A stretch of 64,000 nucleotides of DNA from Astragalus membranaceus (GCA_039519185.1 CM076848.1:60104778-60168777), one strand, 5' to 3'. Positions 1 to 9,963 are shown, numbered from the stretch's first letter. The notes: generated from the sequence alone by a model not told the origin. Numbers and translations: made by a program.

Positions 1-693
1 CATGAAATTGACCAGGGGACAATTATCCCTATCAGCAGAAGCATTGAATTTGCTTCAAAATTTCCTGATATCATTTCAGAGAAAAAACAATTACAAAGGT
101 TTCTAGGAAGTTTGAATTATATTTCAGACTATTATGAGAATTTAGCTCAGGATACATCTATATTATATAATAGATTAAGAAAAAACCCAGGTCCTTGGAC
201 TGAGAAACATTCTCAGGCTGTTCAAAGGATTAAGAACAAAGTAAAATGTTTGCCTTGCTTATCTTTAGCCAATCCTAAATACTTTAAGATAGTAGAAACA
301 GATGCTTCTAATTTAGGATATGGAGGTATCCTAAAGCAGGTTGTTCCAGATACAAATAAAGAAGTATTAGTCAGATTCACTTCTGGAAAGTGGAATCCAA
401 CTCAGTCTAATTACTCAACTGTTAAGAAAGAAATGCTTTCTATTATTAAATGTATTTCAAAATTTCAAGATGATTTATTAAACCAAAAATTTTTGTTAAG
501 GATTGATTGTAGCTCTGCTAAATCAATCATTGAAAAAGATGTCAAAAACCTTGTTGCAAAACAAATCTTTGCTAATTGGCAAGCTCAGTTATCAGTTTTT
601 GAATTTGATATCCAATATATTAAAGGAGAAAATAATTCTCTTGCTGATTATTTAACTCGTGAATTTTTGCAGGGAAATGACATCCCCCAATAG
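1..693 (+). pseudogene. Endogenous pararetrovirus polymerase, C-terminal RT/RNase H part (cut by window start)
   Basis: The frame is open from base 1, so the coding region starts outside the window and the ATG at 112 is only an internal Met. The 230 visible residues are the end of a caulimovirid reverse transcriptase and its RNase H domain. The RT connection motif QRFLGSLNYIS comes first. The RNase H acidic residues follow: D near residue 101 (ETDASNLGYGG), E near 144 (KKEMLS), D near 169 (RIDCSS) and D near 216 (NSLADYLTREF). All are intact and no stop interrupts this part. The domain copies the viral RNA genome and degrades the RNA strand. The stop overlaps the next ORF by 17 bases, as in compact pararetrovirus genomes. 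The arrangement (RT/RNase H followed at once by a basic second ORF) resembles florendoviruses, but the genus is inference. Called a pseudogene because it is a partial copy in plant DNA. Confidence 0.82.
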
Positions 694-2038
694 GGGTAGA
701 GGCCGTGGCCGTGGTGGCCGTGGTGGTGGAAGAAATAGGAGCAACAATATGCTGCCCTATCAAGAATCAAACATTCCTCTAATAGGGGATTGGACTACTG
801 TTCATAGAAACAGAAACCTGTTACAATTAACAGGGTCACAAAAGAAAGAAGATATACCTTCTTCAAGTAAGACAAATTCTTACAAAGATACAGTGATTAA
901 TGATAATCCTGTTAATGAAGTCACAGAATATTGTGAAAATCCAATCACTGAAGACATAATGTATGTCGAAGAAGATGATATGGAATTGACTCCTAATGAT
1001 GGATGGTCAATTAAAACAAGATACCTCGAATCTAGAGGATATCCTGGACTTAATGGTAAGTCTAGACCACATTTAGAAGTTTTACTTCGAGTTACTGAAT
1101 CAGTAACTATAACTCATTATCATCAGAATAATAATCCTGATAATTTTATTAATTACAGTAAATGTCATATCAATAAGATATTGACACCCAGAGAATGGGG
1201 ATTAAATCCAAATGGAGATAAAGCAATTAAAATTGCTGAAGATAAATATGTTTACTTCAATTATTGGGATTATATCCAAGCATTTACTTTGGCTTTTTAT
1301 TATCAAAATCCAAAGAATAAACACTCTTGGTTTTTCAGTGCTAATCCAGAAATTCTGGCTAAACCAATACCACAATGGTTTTACAATTGGTGGAGAAAAA
1401 TTGGTTCTTCGGTAGAAATTCTGCCAGAAAACTTATTGAATTTATATAATTCTTGGTCTGATCATAATCCTTTATTTTTGAAAAATGCCTCAAAAATGAT
1501 CACAGGACAAGGTCCTTGTTTCTTTTTTATCAAATTTCAAATTCCTTGGATTTGGAGATGGGCAATTACCGTTACAAGGAACAATTACAATGATCCAATC
1601 CTTAGAAGACATTTCTTCTCAAAATGGTGGAATAAAATTGACAACGAAGACCTCCATAAAATGGAAGTAAAAATCAAAGAAGCTATTGCCGAAGACCAGA
1701 AGGTTCCAAAAGGGCAATTTGGCCAAGGACTTGATATGTCCCATTTAAAAAATTATTATCAAAAGATTCATCCTAATGAATCTGAGGAGAAAATTATGGC
1801 TAGAACTCTAGACCATATAAAAAGTCAATTCTTCAAAACTTTTGAAGTCAATGAAGAAATTGCTTCTATGAAAACCAGTTCTTCTATGAAGACAAGTTCA
1901 TCACATGGATCCATGGATTCAAATATTTTTGAATCTTTAGCTGGAGAATCTCAGCCAGAGCCTTCCCCAGAAGACTATTGGGACTCCCTAATTGAAGCAA
2001 TGATTCAACAAAAGAATAAGGGAAAAAACAAAAATTAA
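677..2038 (+). CDS. Second ORF of the endogenous pararetrovirus, unknown function
   Basis: The ORF is open for about 450 codons. I prefer the ATG at 677 to the one at 659, because 677 starts a protein with an arginine/glycine-rich N-terminus (residues about 5-17, RGRGRGRGG type), a nucleic-acid-binding style tail, and leaves only a 17-base overlap with the polymerase stop. The middle is rich in aromatic residues (repeated W, Y, F between residues about 110 and 330). The C-terminus is acidic and serine-rich, then lysine-rich. I recognise no enzyme domain. A second ORF of unknown function directly after RNase H is known from florendovirus-type endogenous viruses, which is why I link the two. 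No frameshift or stop is seen in this ORF. A stretch of TTAA repeats (2036-2059) begins at the stop codon. Confidence 0.6.
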   Translation: MTSPNRGRGRGRGGRGGGRNRSNNMLPYQESNIPLIGDWTTVHRNRNLLQLTGSQKKEDIPSSSKTNSYKDTVINDNPVNEVTEYCENPITEDIMYVEEDDMELTPNDGWSIKTRYLESRGYPGLNGKSRPHLEVLLRVTESVTITHYHQNNNPDNFINYSKCHINKILTPREWGLNPNGDKAIKIAEDKYVYFNYWDYIQAFTLAFYYQNPKNKHSWFFSANPEILAKPIPQWFYNWWRKIGSSVEILPENLLNLYNSWSDHNPLFLKNASKMITGQGPCFFFIKFQIPWIWRWAITVTRNNYNDPILRRHFFSKWWNKIDNEDLHKMEVKIKEAIAEDQKVPKGQFGQGLDMSHLKNYYQKIHPNESEEKIMARTLDHIKSQFFKTFEVNEEIASMKTSSSMKTSSSHGSMDSNIFESLAGESQPEPSPEDYWDSLIEAMIQQKNKGKNKN

Positions 2039-2059
2039 TTAATTAATTAATTAATTAAT
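2036..2059. repeat. TTAA microsatellite at the end of the viral ORF
   Basis: About five to six copies of TTAA begin at the stop codon of the pararetroviral second ORF. Confidence 0.85.
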
Positions 2060-2652
2060 TGGTGTCGGCAAGAATTGTCTCGGCAATCATCCTATCCTTG
2101 CATAGTGATTTTCCACAATTGGAAAAGGTGGAGATAATACCCTTCCACTGTCGGCCACTAATGAAAAAGGTGGAAAAGGTGGAGAAAAATTCCACTAAGC
2201 AATAGTGCTTCTACTATGTATTTTTGTTTTTAGCTATGCTGTCATTTTTAATGCGTCGATGGGGCCCCAAGTGTACCCGGCATTAATTATGATGTTTTGT
2301 AATTTTCTACTTTTACTGTTTTCTTTTTCTTTTACCGGTTACCGGTTGTAATAGTTAGTATTTACTGGCTTAAATAGTAAGCCTTAGCCTTCTATATAAG
2401 GCAACCATGCCTTAGTTGTAAAATACCACCGAACACAACTACGACATATAATAAATTTTCCTTCCTTATACCTTCTCTCTCTCTTCCACGCTCCTACTTT
2501 CTTTTCAATAATTTCCAAATCCTCTTCAATCAAAGAAGTCTTCCGTGCAATCAACCACGCTCTGAAGTTTATTAAAGGTACTATTCTTTTATTAATTAAT
2601 TTTGGTAAGGCTACTCAAATGAGTAGCTAGATTATTGTTGTGGTAGACGAGG

Positions 2653-2655
<3 letters not shown>
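2060..2655 (+). promoter_or_regulatory. Pararetroviral intergenic region with TATA box and leader
   Basis: No ORF is present. A strong TATA box, TATATAAG, lies at 2393-2400, preceded by a duplicated ACCGGTT motif near 2334-2346. It is followed by a pyrimidine-rich leader with CT repeats (2468-2478). Caulimovirids carry their single strong promoter in the intergenic region after the last ORF, with transcription starting about 30 bases after the TATA box. The location and order fit that pattern. No iMet primer-binding site was found before the (TA)n tract, so the genome end may lie beyond it or be lost. Confidence 0.55.
2450..2455 (+). terminator. Candidate pararetroviral poly(A) signal AATAAA
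   Basis: AATAAA lies about 50 bases after the TATA box. In caulimovirids the poly(A) signal is downstream of the transcription start, so that the RNA is terminally redundant and the signal is bypassed on first passage. The spacing fits that arrangement. This is a position-based call. Confidence 0.5.

Positions 2656-2715
<60 letters not shown>
2656..2715. repeat. (TA)n microsatellite
   Basis: About 30 uninterrupted TA units mark the right edge of the recognisable viral sequence. Caulimovirid insertions are often found in TA-rich sites, so this may be the target. Confidence 0.95.
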
Positions 2716-2723
<8 letters not shown>

Positions 2724-2771
2724 TTATAAATATAAAAAATTAATAAATAAAAATGTCTTTTTATTAATGGA

Positions 2772-3290
2772 TGGTTAGTAGCCACTTAACCATTGTTATA
2801 CAAAATTGTGGTTAGTGGCATCTAACCACAATTGTGCATATCTATGGTTAGTGGCCACTAACCATTGCTATGCACATTTGTGGTTATTGACATCTAACCA
2901 CAGTTATGCATATCTGTGGTTAGTAGCATCTAACCATTGCCATGCACATTTGTGGTTAGTGACATCTTACCATTGTGGTACAAATCCGTGGTTAATGCAT
3001 CTTGCGAAATCGTGTTCAATTGCGTTTCTCTGCATCGTTTGAGCATTGTTTCTCGTTTCTTAGCTTCGCTTCTCTATTTCGCGTTTCTCACCATTGTTAT
3101 GCAGGTTGGTTTCTTCTTCTTCTCTTTTCCAGGCTGGTTTTGGTGCACTCTAACCATTGTTATGCAAATCTGTGGTTAATCATCTAACCACAGTTATGCA
3201 TATCTGTGGTTAGTGGCATCTAACCATTGCTATGCACATTTGTGGTTAGTGACATCTAACCATTGTGTTATAAATCTGTGGTTAATGAAC
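2772..3290. repeat. 36-bp minisatellite with an internal hairpin, in two blocks
   Basis: Units start at 2772, 2809, 2845, 2881, 2917, 2953 and 2989, giving a period of 36 (once 37). A second block at about 3149-3290 holds about four more units, separated by about 140 unrelated bases (3009-3148). Each unit reads roughly TGGTTAGTGGCATCTAACCA followed by a variable 16-base linker, so every unit carries an inverted repeat TGGTTAG/CTAACCA. A 78-codon ORF across the first block is just the 12-residue translation of the repeat and is not called as a gene. Confidence 0.85.
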
Positions 3291-3899
3291 AAAAAAAAAT
3301 TTCCCAATTTTTTTTTTATTTTTTATTTTAAAAAAAAAATTTCCCAATTTTTTTTTAAAATTTTTTTAGGGTAAATTACCCTTTTAATAACAAATACTAA
3401 GCAATTGGCTTAGTATTGTAAATCACTCTCGGCGATGGCTTACAATACTAAGCTTGTTCCTTAGTTTTTTTTACCAAATTAATTTTAGCCATTAGATCCT
3501 TTTTTATTAATCTAATTTGATCTAATAGTTGATACTGAATAAGGTGTTGGGTTCATTTTAAAAATAAGGGTGTTGTATTACCCTTTTACCCTTTTAGTAA
3601 CGAATTCTAAGCAATTGGCTTAGTATTGTAAATCACTCTCCTCATCTAACATGTCATGCTATTACAATAGAGGACAGTCACTAGGCTGAGAGGCTCACCA
3701 CACTAGTCCAAATCTCCAATACAATGCAAAACGTATCTCAACTCTAACAATTGAAATTGTTTCACAAAGTTTTCGTGAATTTTTTTGTCGGTGTAATAGT
3801 GTTACTCTTATAATTTTTTGATTAGCGTATGACTACTCTTGTAATAGTGAATTTTTTTGGAATGATATAATGAAGTCTGCAACAATTTCTCAGTAGCTA
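3291..3899. other. AT-rich spacer with a duplicated ~45-bp motif
   Basis: No gene is visible. Two copies of a motif containing AAGCAATTGGCTTAGTATTG followed by AATCACTCTC lie at about 3385-3430 and 3594-3640. They may be remnants of a small element. The rest is homopolymer-rich. Confidence 0.5.
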
Positions 3900-4351
3900 A
3901 TGCGAGAAAGGCCACAGATTATTAGCAGCAGAGCCAAACCAGTGGCTCGTGAAACACAACAGCAGTGGCAACGACCGAGTCCATGTTCACTAAAGTGTAA
4001 TATTGATGCTGCCTTGTTTGATCAAGAGGGCAAATATGGAGTTGGTTTATGCATTAGAGATGAGAACAAAATTTTCATGAAAGCGAAAACAATGTGGTTT
4101 CAAGGAATTCCCGAACCTAAAGAGGCTGAGGCAATAGGTCTTTGGCAAGCTTTGAAGTGGTTGATGGAGTTAGACCTGAAAGCAGTGGCGATTGAGATGG
4201 ATTGTGTCTCGGTTGTCAATGCGGCAAACAAGGCTACAACCCTCAACACTGGATTTGATGTCATTATTTCTCATTGTAAATGGTTATTATCAATTGTTTC
4301 AAGCTATAGGCCAAGCTTTATTAGGAAGCAAACTAATTTTGTTGCTCATTC
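3900..4351 (+). pseudogene. RNase H-like domain (LINE type), 3' end cut off by an LTR insertion
   Basis: The first ~150 codons encode an RVT_3-type RNase H fold as found at the C-terminus of plant LINE polyproteins. A basic, Q-rich start is followed by KCNIDAALF (catalytic D), EAEAIGLWQAL (catalytic E), IEMDCVSVVNAA (catalytic D) and the near-terminal NFVAHS where a last acidic or histidine position is expected. The open frame continues 57 codons to 4523, but from 4352 it is LTR sequence of the gypsy element inserted here, so the native C-terminus has been replaced. No RT domain lies upstream (3640-3900 is non-coding), so it is either a 5'-truncated LINE or a solitary RNase H-like gene. Confidence 0.7.
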
Positions 4352-4996
4352 TGTTATGGACACAAAGAGCAATGAGATTCAAGACTTGGCACTTGGACCA
4401 ATTACAAGAGGAAGAACAAAGAAGATTAAAGAACAAGAACAATTGGAAACTCAAATGATTTTTTTCTTAATGATAGCAAATGTTCCAAAATTGTTCATTG
4501 TCTTTAAATACTTTTATAATTAAGATTTCATAAGAATTTTATAATTGTAATAAGCCAAATATTTTTAGGCGTTTTATTTCTCATTCTTAGAAGCCTAATT
4601 GTGTAAGACCTAGTTTGGGCTTCAATTTGGGCTTTTAGGTTTATGTTTGTTACTTTAGTGAGTCCACAACCTATAGTCCCCTATAAATATGTGTGGTTTT
4701 GCAAGTTGTAAGAAACCTTTTGGTCATATTTTTAATTTGAGAGGAATTAGCATAAGTGCTCTCTCAAGGGTTCTTCCTTGAACCATCTTCGGGATCTTAT
4801 CAAGAGCTTAGGGTTTTTGTGGCGATCCAAGATTATCATCTTTAAAGATGTGGCTTCTCTTCACCACATAGGTTCATTCATTGTCTTTCCATTTTTTCTA
4901 TTTTCTTCCATTTTCTTGTCTTTTATTGTCTAGTTATCTCTTTGATTATGGAACGATCCATTATTTTGAGTGAATTAGTAACAATAACTCACGTCA
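4352..4996 (+). repeat. 5' LTR of the deleted gypsy element
   Basis: About 645 bp, TG...CA. The first ~110 bases stay open in frame with the preceding RNase H-like ORF and encode GPITRGRTKKIKEQ. The same peptide is encoded at the start of the 3' LTR, so the element's polyprotein normally ended inside the LTR. TATAAATA at 4682-4689 is a candidate promoter. Confidence 0.8.
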
Positions 4997-4998
4997 AG

Positions 4999-5013
4999 TG
5001 GTATCATTGAGCC
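4999..5013 (+). other. Primer-binding site (initiator-Met tRNA type)
   Basis: TGGTATCATTGAGCC lies two bases after the LTR end. It resembles the common plant PBS TGGTATCAGAGC with changes. Confidence 0.65.
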
Positions 5014-6165
5014 AACTCCATAATCAGTTTTTTTTAATCTAATTTCTTATAAAAAAAAAGGTACGCAAATTGGTTTTGCGGCGCTGGGAATTGTTCGTTC
5101 TTATTCAAGTCGGTAGTCATTGGATACTTCCTTTTCCTCTTTGTTATGTTAGCATAAAAGAAAATTTTCCTTTGTCGTGTTTTGTTTCTTATGTTCATAT
5201 CTTGCAAGTGCAAATTGGTATGATTCTTTTTTCAGCGCCAACAAACAATTGTCACCACACATTGGTGATTGTTGATATTGATAAAGAATGAAGCCATTGT
5301 TCGCATGCAGCCGTATCATAGTGTCAGGTGTGTGGTGCACTATAACTAGGTGAGTTTTCTCTTAAATCATCACTTTGTTCTCTTTCAACCTAGATAGATA
5401 TATGATAGTGATTATTTGTGTTGTCTAGTCCAATTTATGAGTCCAAATCAGTTTTGGTTTGTTCACTGTGAACTTGTCAAGTCCAAGTAGCAAAAAAAAA
5501 AGTGAAAAATAAAATATATTCCAAAAAAAAAGAGAGAAAAAAACTGTCTGGAGTGCGAATAGAGCACGTGGCACAAAAAATATTGTATAAGTAAAAAGAC
5601 ACTACTAAAGGCAAAACTATCCCAAACAATCCAGAAAATCCTGAAAAAAAAGTCTATAAAATTTCTCAACTCATTTTTGATCTTCTGAATTTATTTTGGA
5701 ATTTTTGGAGTTCATTTGAGGTGTTGTTACCTAGACACACAAATATTACACTATTTTGTCTCTTTTTCAACTAGTGAGTCGGTCTTTGTCTTTTTGGCTT
5801 TCATTTGAGTGTGTTTTCTTTGTCATTGTTTCTTGTTTGTCTTTAAACTTTCTTAAGTTTTGTCTTAGAGCTTCAAATTGTCCTTTTTGGCCTCTTAGAT
5901 GTTAATTTTTATTGCTTGTTTTGTCACAACTTCTCTAAGTTTACCACAAGCTTGATAAGCGATTTGATTGGTTCTTTTAAGAGTCCAAGAGAGACACTTT
6001 TAGGGAGTGGAAAAAGGCTAGAGTGAACATTATAGAAAAAGCCATAATTGAGTGATATACACGAGTGATACATTTCTTGAGTGTAAACACTTAGTGAGTG
6101 GTGAGGACTATTGTTCTTATTACTTTGCTTTATCATTCGGTACTTGTTATCTTGTCGTTGGAATC
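5014..6165 (+). other. Untranslated leader of the gypsy element
   Basis: About 1.15 kb between PBS and gag start. Small ORFs here show no recognisable protein, and I see no further feature. Confidence 0.5.
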
Positions 6166-7311
6166 ATGGATAGAGGTTTGGATTATAATAATGAGTGTGT
6201 TGCAAAAACACTTGAGAAGTATAAGGTTGGTAATTTGATTCGGAAGATGCATGAGAGATATGAGGAAAATGTGAGAGAAAAAGATAGAAAGTGTAGAAAA
6301 GAAAGGAGTTATGGGAGGAGAGATGGAGAAAAAGAAAGAAAATCTAGAGATTATTTGAGAGAAAATGAGTTGAAAGAAAAAAGTTAGCATTCCAAACTTT
6401 TATGGGAAGAGTGACCCCGAAGCATATCTTGATTGGGAGCTGAAAGTAGAACAAATACTCTCTTGCTATGATGTTAGTGAAGAACAAATGTTGAAGTTGA
6501 TTGTGTTGGAGTTTAGAGATTATGCACTTATTTGGTGGGATAAAGAAAAAAAGCTTAGGAAGAGTTGTGAACTTGAGCCTATTGAAAAATGGAAAGATTT
6601 GAAGGCCATAATGAGGAGGAGACATGTTCCTTCTCATACCCATAAGGAGTTGTGTGACAAATTGCATAGACTTACTCAAGGAAAAGTGTTAGTGAATACT
6701 TTGAGAAGTTAGAAGTGGCTATGACTAGAGCTAATTTGGAGGAGAATTTGGAGGATACCATGGATATGTTTCTTGATGGTTTAAATGAAGATATAATGGA
6801 GGAAGTGGAGCATCGCAATTTTGAAAAGATTGAAGATCTTGTCCACCAAGCCATTAAGGTGGAAAAACAATTGCAAAGAAAGAATGTCTACAAGAAATCC
6901 TCTTCAAAATATCACTCTTTGAGTTGGAAGGACAATTCCAAGAATGAGGGAACTCAATCCAAAAGACACGATGTCATAACCTCCAAGGATAAATGTACAC
7001 TTTCTAACTCCTCTTCTTTGAACCCTAAGCTAAAGAATATGAAATGTTTTAAATGCTTAGAGTATGGGCACATTGCATTGAATTGCCCAACTAAGAGAAT
7101 TATGGTCTTAAGGAAAAATGGGTGCATTAATTCACATGAGAGTGAAAGTGAGGAAACACCTCAAGAGGAAGATTTGTTTAGTAAATTTGTTGGAGCCTAT
7201 GAGAAAAATGAGAATGATTCACAAAGAACTAATATTTTCCAAGCTAGGTGTCTCATTCTAGGAAATGTATGTTCTTTGATAGTTGTGCAAATGTTGCAAG
7301 TACTAGGTTAG
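6166..7311 (+). pseudogene. gypsy Gag, broken by two frameshifts
   Basis: The start is the ATG at 6166 (MDRGLDYNNE). The N-terminal 70 residues are basic and charged. A frameshift near 6385 is followed, in another frame, by the gag core (PNFYGKSDPEAYLDWE, ALIWWDKE, KWKDLKAIMRRR, about 6388-6690). A second frameshift near 6690, in an A-rich run, leads to the capsid tail (FLDGLNEDIMEEVE) and a CCHC knuckle CFKCLEYGHIALNC (CX2CX4HX4C) at about 7045-7086. Gag packages the element RNA into virus-like particles. Three frames for one protein show that this copy cannot make it. Confidence 0.82.
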
Positions 7312-8486
7312 TGTCAAAGCTCAATCTTGAAACTACTCCACATCCTAGTACATATAAAGTGCAATGGTTAAGTGATCATGGAGAATTAGAGATAAATAGA
7401 CAAGTCAAGATATCATTTTCCATTGATAAATATTGTGATGAGGTTTTATGTGATGTGGCACCCATGGAAGCTAGCCACATATTGCTAGGGAGACCTTGGC
7501 AATTTGATAGGAAAGTTATTCATGATGGTGAATCCAATAAATACACTTTTGTTCACAATAAAATAAAATATACCCTTCACCCTCTTAGTCCAAATAAGAC
7601 TAAAGAAGACATGTTGGCTTTGAAACTTAAAATAGAAAAAGAGAAAGAAGAGTTGAAAGAAAATGAAAAGGAGTGTGGTAAAAGAGAGGCAATGAGTGAA
7701 AATAAAAGCAATGAAAAGAAAGAAATGGGAAATAGTAAAATTCTCTTAAAAAGGGAGATTGAGGTCAATAGAGCATTGTTGGTAAGACCTATGCTTAAAC
7801 TTGAAGTTCCATCTAATTCTTTAATGTCTTCTTATGCTAATAATTTCTCTAGTGTTGTTGATCTATTTTTGAGCATGCATAGGGATGCCTATTCAAGAGA
7901 GGTGCCCCATGGTTTGGTGTCTTGTGACGCTACTCCCAACTTGCAAGTTTCCAAGGAAGTCCATTTGCTTGAAGAAGTTGATTCAATGAAAGTTTCTTTT
8001 GATTTGATTCCTCACAAAAGTGTCAAATCAATTAAAATTTCTAAATTCATGATGTACAACTTGTGTGTTGCATTGCTTAAGGTTCAATTTTCCCATTTGC
8101 TTGAAAATCTTGCAATTTTGATGATAGGACGGTCTAACTTGTGTGTAGTTTCTAAGATTGAAAATGAGAGTCATCATGTGAACTCAATTATTTTGCCAAA
8201 CTTCAAAGTAGAAAGACATTATATTGCTACTTCAATGTTCAAGCAAAAAAAGGTAAATTTGGTTATATATATCAACTCCAAAAGCTATAAATACCTTCCT
8301 ATTTTTTATCTTTTATTGTTTACTTTTATATGGTTTTGGGTGTTGCTTATCTTTGTCAAAAGTGTGTTGATTTTTCTCAATTTCCATTTGATCCTGGAGG
8401 TGTGTTGGTATTTATTCGAGTTCTTTCTTCATGTAGGACACAATGGAGATCAAATTCGAGGTCGAATTTCTTCAAGAAGGAGATAA
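7248..8486 (+). pseudogene. gypsy aspartic protease with residual tail; RT/integrase deleted
   Basis: A third frameshift moves from the gag frame to this one. It shows a retropepsin: FFDSCANVASTRLV, where the usual D-[ST]-G-like active site has become D-S-C, and the flap/C-terminal motif ASHILLGRPWQFDRKV. After about residue 130 come a lysine/glutamate-rich linker and about 200 residues that do not match RT. The last codons (about 8270-8486) include a hydrophobic stretch from non-coding sequence. The frame runs into the polypurine tract and the LTR. The protease would mature Gag-Pol in an active element; here it is a remnant. Confidence 0.75.
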
Positions 8487-8487
8487 T

Positions 8488-8694
8488 GTTATGGACACAA
8501 AGAGCCATGAGATTCAAAACTTGACACTTGGACCAATTACAAGAGGAAGAACAAAGAAGATTAAAGAACAAGAACAATTGGAAACTCAAATGATTAATTT
8601 GCTTAATGATAGCAAATGTTCTAAAATTGTTCTTTGTCTTTTAAATACTTTTATAATTAAGATTACATAAGAATTTTATAATTGTAATAAGCCA
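8488..8694 (+). repeat. 3' LTR of the gypsy element, truncated
   Basis: The first 207 bp match 4352-4558 at about 95%. The remaining ~440 bp of the LTR are missing. Confidence 0.85.
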
Positions 8695-8729
8695 AAAGTC
8701 TTTTAAATACTTTTACAATTTTATTTTTG

Positions 8730-9135
8730 GTTTCTATAAAAAAAACTTGCAACTTTTAGTCCCTATCATTTTTTTGTCAACAGTTTTAGTCATTATAATA
8801 ACACATCAACTCATGTATTTCGTTCAAATTTTTTAATGATATTTTGGATATATGTTAAAAACATTATAAATATCTTCCGCACAAACACTTGGAATTTTTA
8901 ACAACGAATGAATTAAAAATGAGTTTTTGAAGCACCAAAAACTCAAGAAACAAAATAAAGGAAATATAAACTTAGAAATCGAATTTTGAGCGTATTTTTT
9001 CTATATAATTTCTATCATAACATATAAAGTATATATGCAAAACTTCATTCAAAAATTTGAATGATATATATGAGTTAACATTTTATAGAACCAAAACTAA
9101 TGATGAAAGTATTGTGGGGACTAAGAATTGATGAA
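8730..9135. mobile_element. Foldback MITE with ~110-bp imperfect inverted arms
   Basis: The left arm (about 8752-8870) and the reverse complement of the right arm (about 9010-9127) share, in order, TAGTCCC, a TTTTxGT block, AACTCAT, TTCAAATTTTT and AATGA blocks. The middle is about 140 bp of AT-rich, non-coding DNA. It is typical of non-autonomous DNA elements with long terminal inverted repeats. The exact ends and target duplication could not be fixed. Confidence 0.6.
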
Positions 9136-9442
9136 AATTTTTAGACTAAATTGCTCCTGGAGTCACTTAACTTAATTTTAAGTAATGATTTAGTCTTTTA
9201 TATTTTTTTTGTCCCAAACTAGTCTTTTATGTTTAAAATTTTTAGCACAATTACCCTTTCCGTTAACATCCGTCCAACTCCGTTAAAAGTTGCTTATATG
9301 GCTAATTAGTGCTTATGTGTCACTTATTTATGCTTATGTGGCTGCTACTATTCCTAGGTGGCTCTCATTTTTTTAAATAAGTTTTTATAAAACAAAAACT
9401 TAAATTAAGTTCTTCATCTTCTTAAAAAAAAGCCAGAAATTA

Positions 9443-9623
9443 GAGTAACACTCACACTTGTGGTGCTAGTTCAGTGGTAAGAGCTAGCATTATATCCTCA
9501 AGGTGCTGAGTTCAAATCTCCTCGGGGACAGTTGTAAAATGGCCATTAGTACCGCTTTGATTATCACCGCTTTGATTAATAAAAATTTCCCCCTTCCCCA
9601 ATTTAAAAAAAAAAAGGAGTAAC
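9443..9623 (+). mobile_element. tRNA-derived SINE with target-site duplication
   Basis: The SINE body is about 9450-9616. The A-box-like GTGGTGCTAGTTCAGTGGTA and B-box-like GAGTTCAAATCTC have tRNA spacing (about 35 bases), which gives RNA polymerase III transcription. The 3' end is an A run. GAGTAAC flanks it at 9443-9449 and 9617-9623, a 7-bp target duplication. It was inserted inside the Mutator-like element. Confidence 0.78.
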
Positions 9624-9810
9624 CCTGTCTGTTCTTCTTTCTCTTCCTTTTTTTTCTTTTTCAGGTTTCTTTATGAATTGAAAGTTGTTAAAGCAATAAT
9701 GTGGTGGAGATATAATGGTAGGGTGTCTCTGTGCGCGTGTATTGATTAATCGAATGAAAAGAGAGAGAGATAAATTAATTAATATAAAATTTGAATATAC
9801 AATATTGCAG

Positions 9811-9963
9811 GGAGTGGTGGCATCTGGAATAGCCTTCGCTGTACAGATATGATGCATAGACAGAGGTGGCCCTGTCTTCGGTGCTGTGTATCAACCTGTT
9901 CAAACTCTTGCTGTCGCTATTATGGCTTCCTTTGCAGGAGAAGAGTTCTACTTGGGAGGGTAA
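9811..9963 (+). pseudogene. Captured exon of a WAT1-related (nodulin MtN21/EamA) transporter, broken
   Basis: An intron-like sequence ending in a pyrimidine/AT tract and TTGCAG precedes codon one at 9811. The translation is GVVASGIAFAVQI, stop, CIDRGGPVFGAVYQPVQT, then LAVAIMASFAGEEFYLGG. WAT1-related proteins have the conserved block IAFAVQxWCIxxxGPVFxAxxxPxxT and then LGEExxLG. Two lesions are visible: a TGA at 9850-9852 where the family has Trp, and loss of the Leu codon normally between FA and GEE. EamA transporters are ten-helix membrane proteins, and this is only one exon (about 50 residues) of one. Its place between Mutator-like ends argues for capture. Confidence 0.78.

Larger units (their letters stand above)
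4352..8694 (+). mobile_element. Ty3/gypsy LTR retrotransposon, internally deleted (gag and protease only)
   Basis: The 5' LTR starts TGTTATGG at 4352 and ends CA near 4996. A primer-binding site follows at 4999. The 3' LTR starts with the same TGTTATGG at 8488, after a purine-rich tract AAGAAGGAGATAA. Between them lie a ~1.1-kb leader, frameshifted gag, zinc knuckle and aspartic protease. RT, RNase H and integrase are absent. The 3' LTR stops after 207 bp, joined to a foldback element at about 8700. The shared LTR part differs at about ten positions in 207 bp (about 95% identity), so the insertion is old. It landed in the RNase H-like ORF. The 5-bp target duplication cannot be tested because the right end is lost. 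Confidence 0.85.

Noticed and set aside
2806..3042. 78-codon ORF
   Set aside because: It is only the translation of the 36-bp minisatellite.
9455..9530. Possible tRNA gene
   Set aside because: Same reason: tRNA-derived SINE with target duplication.
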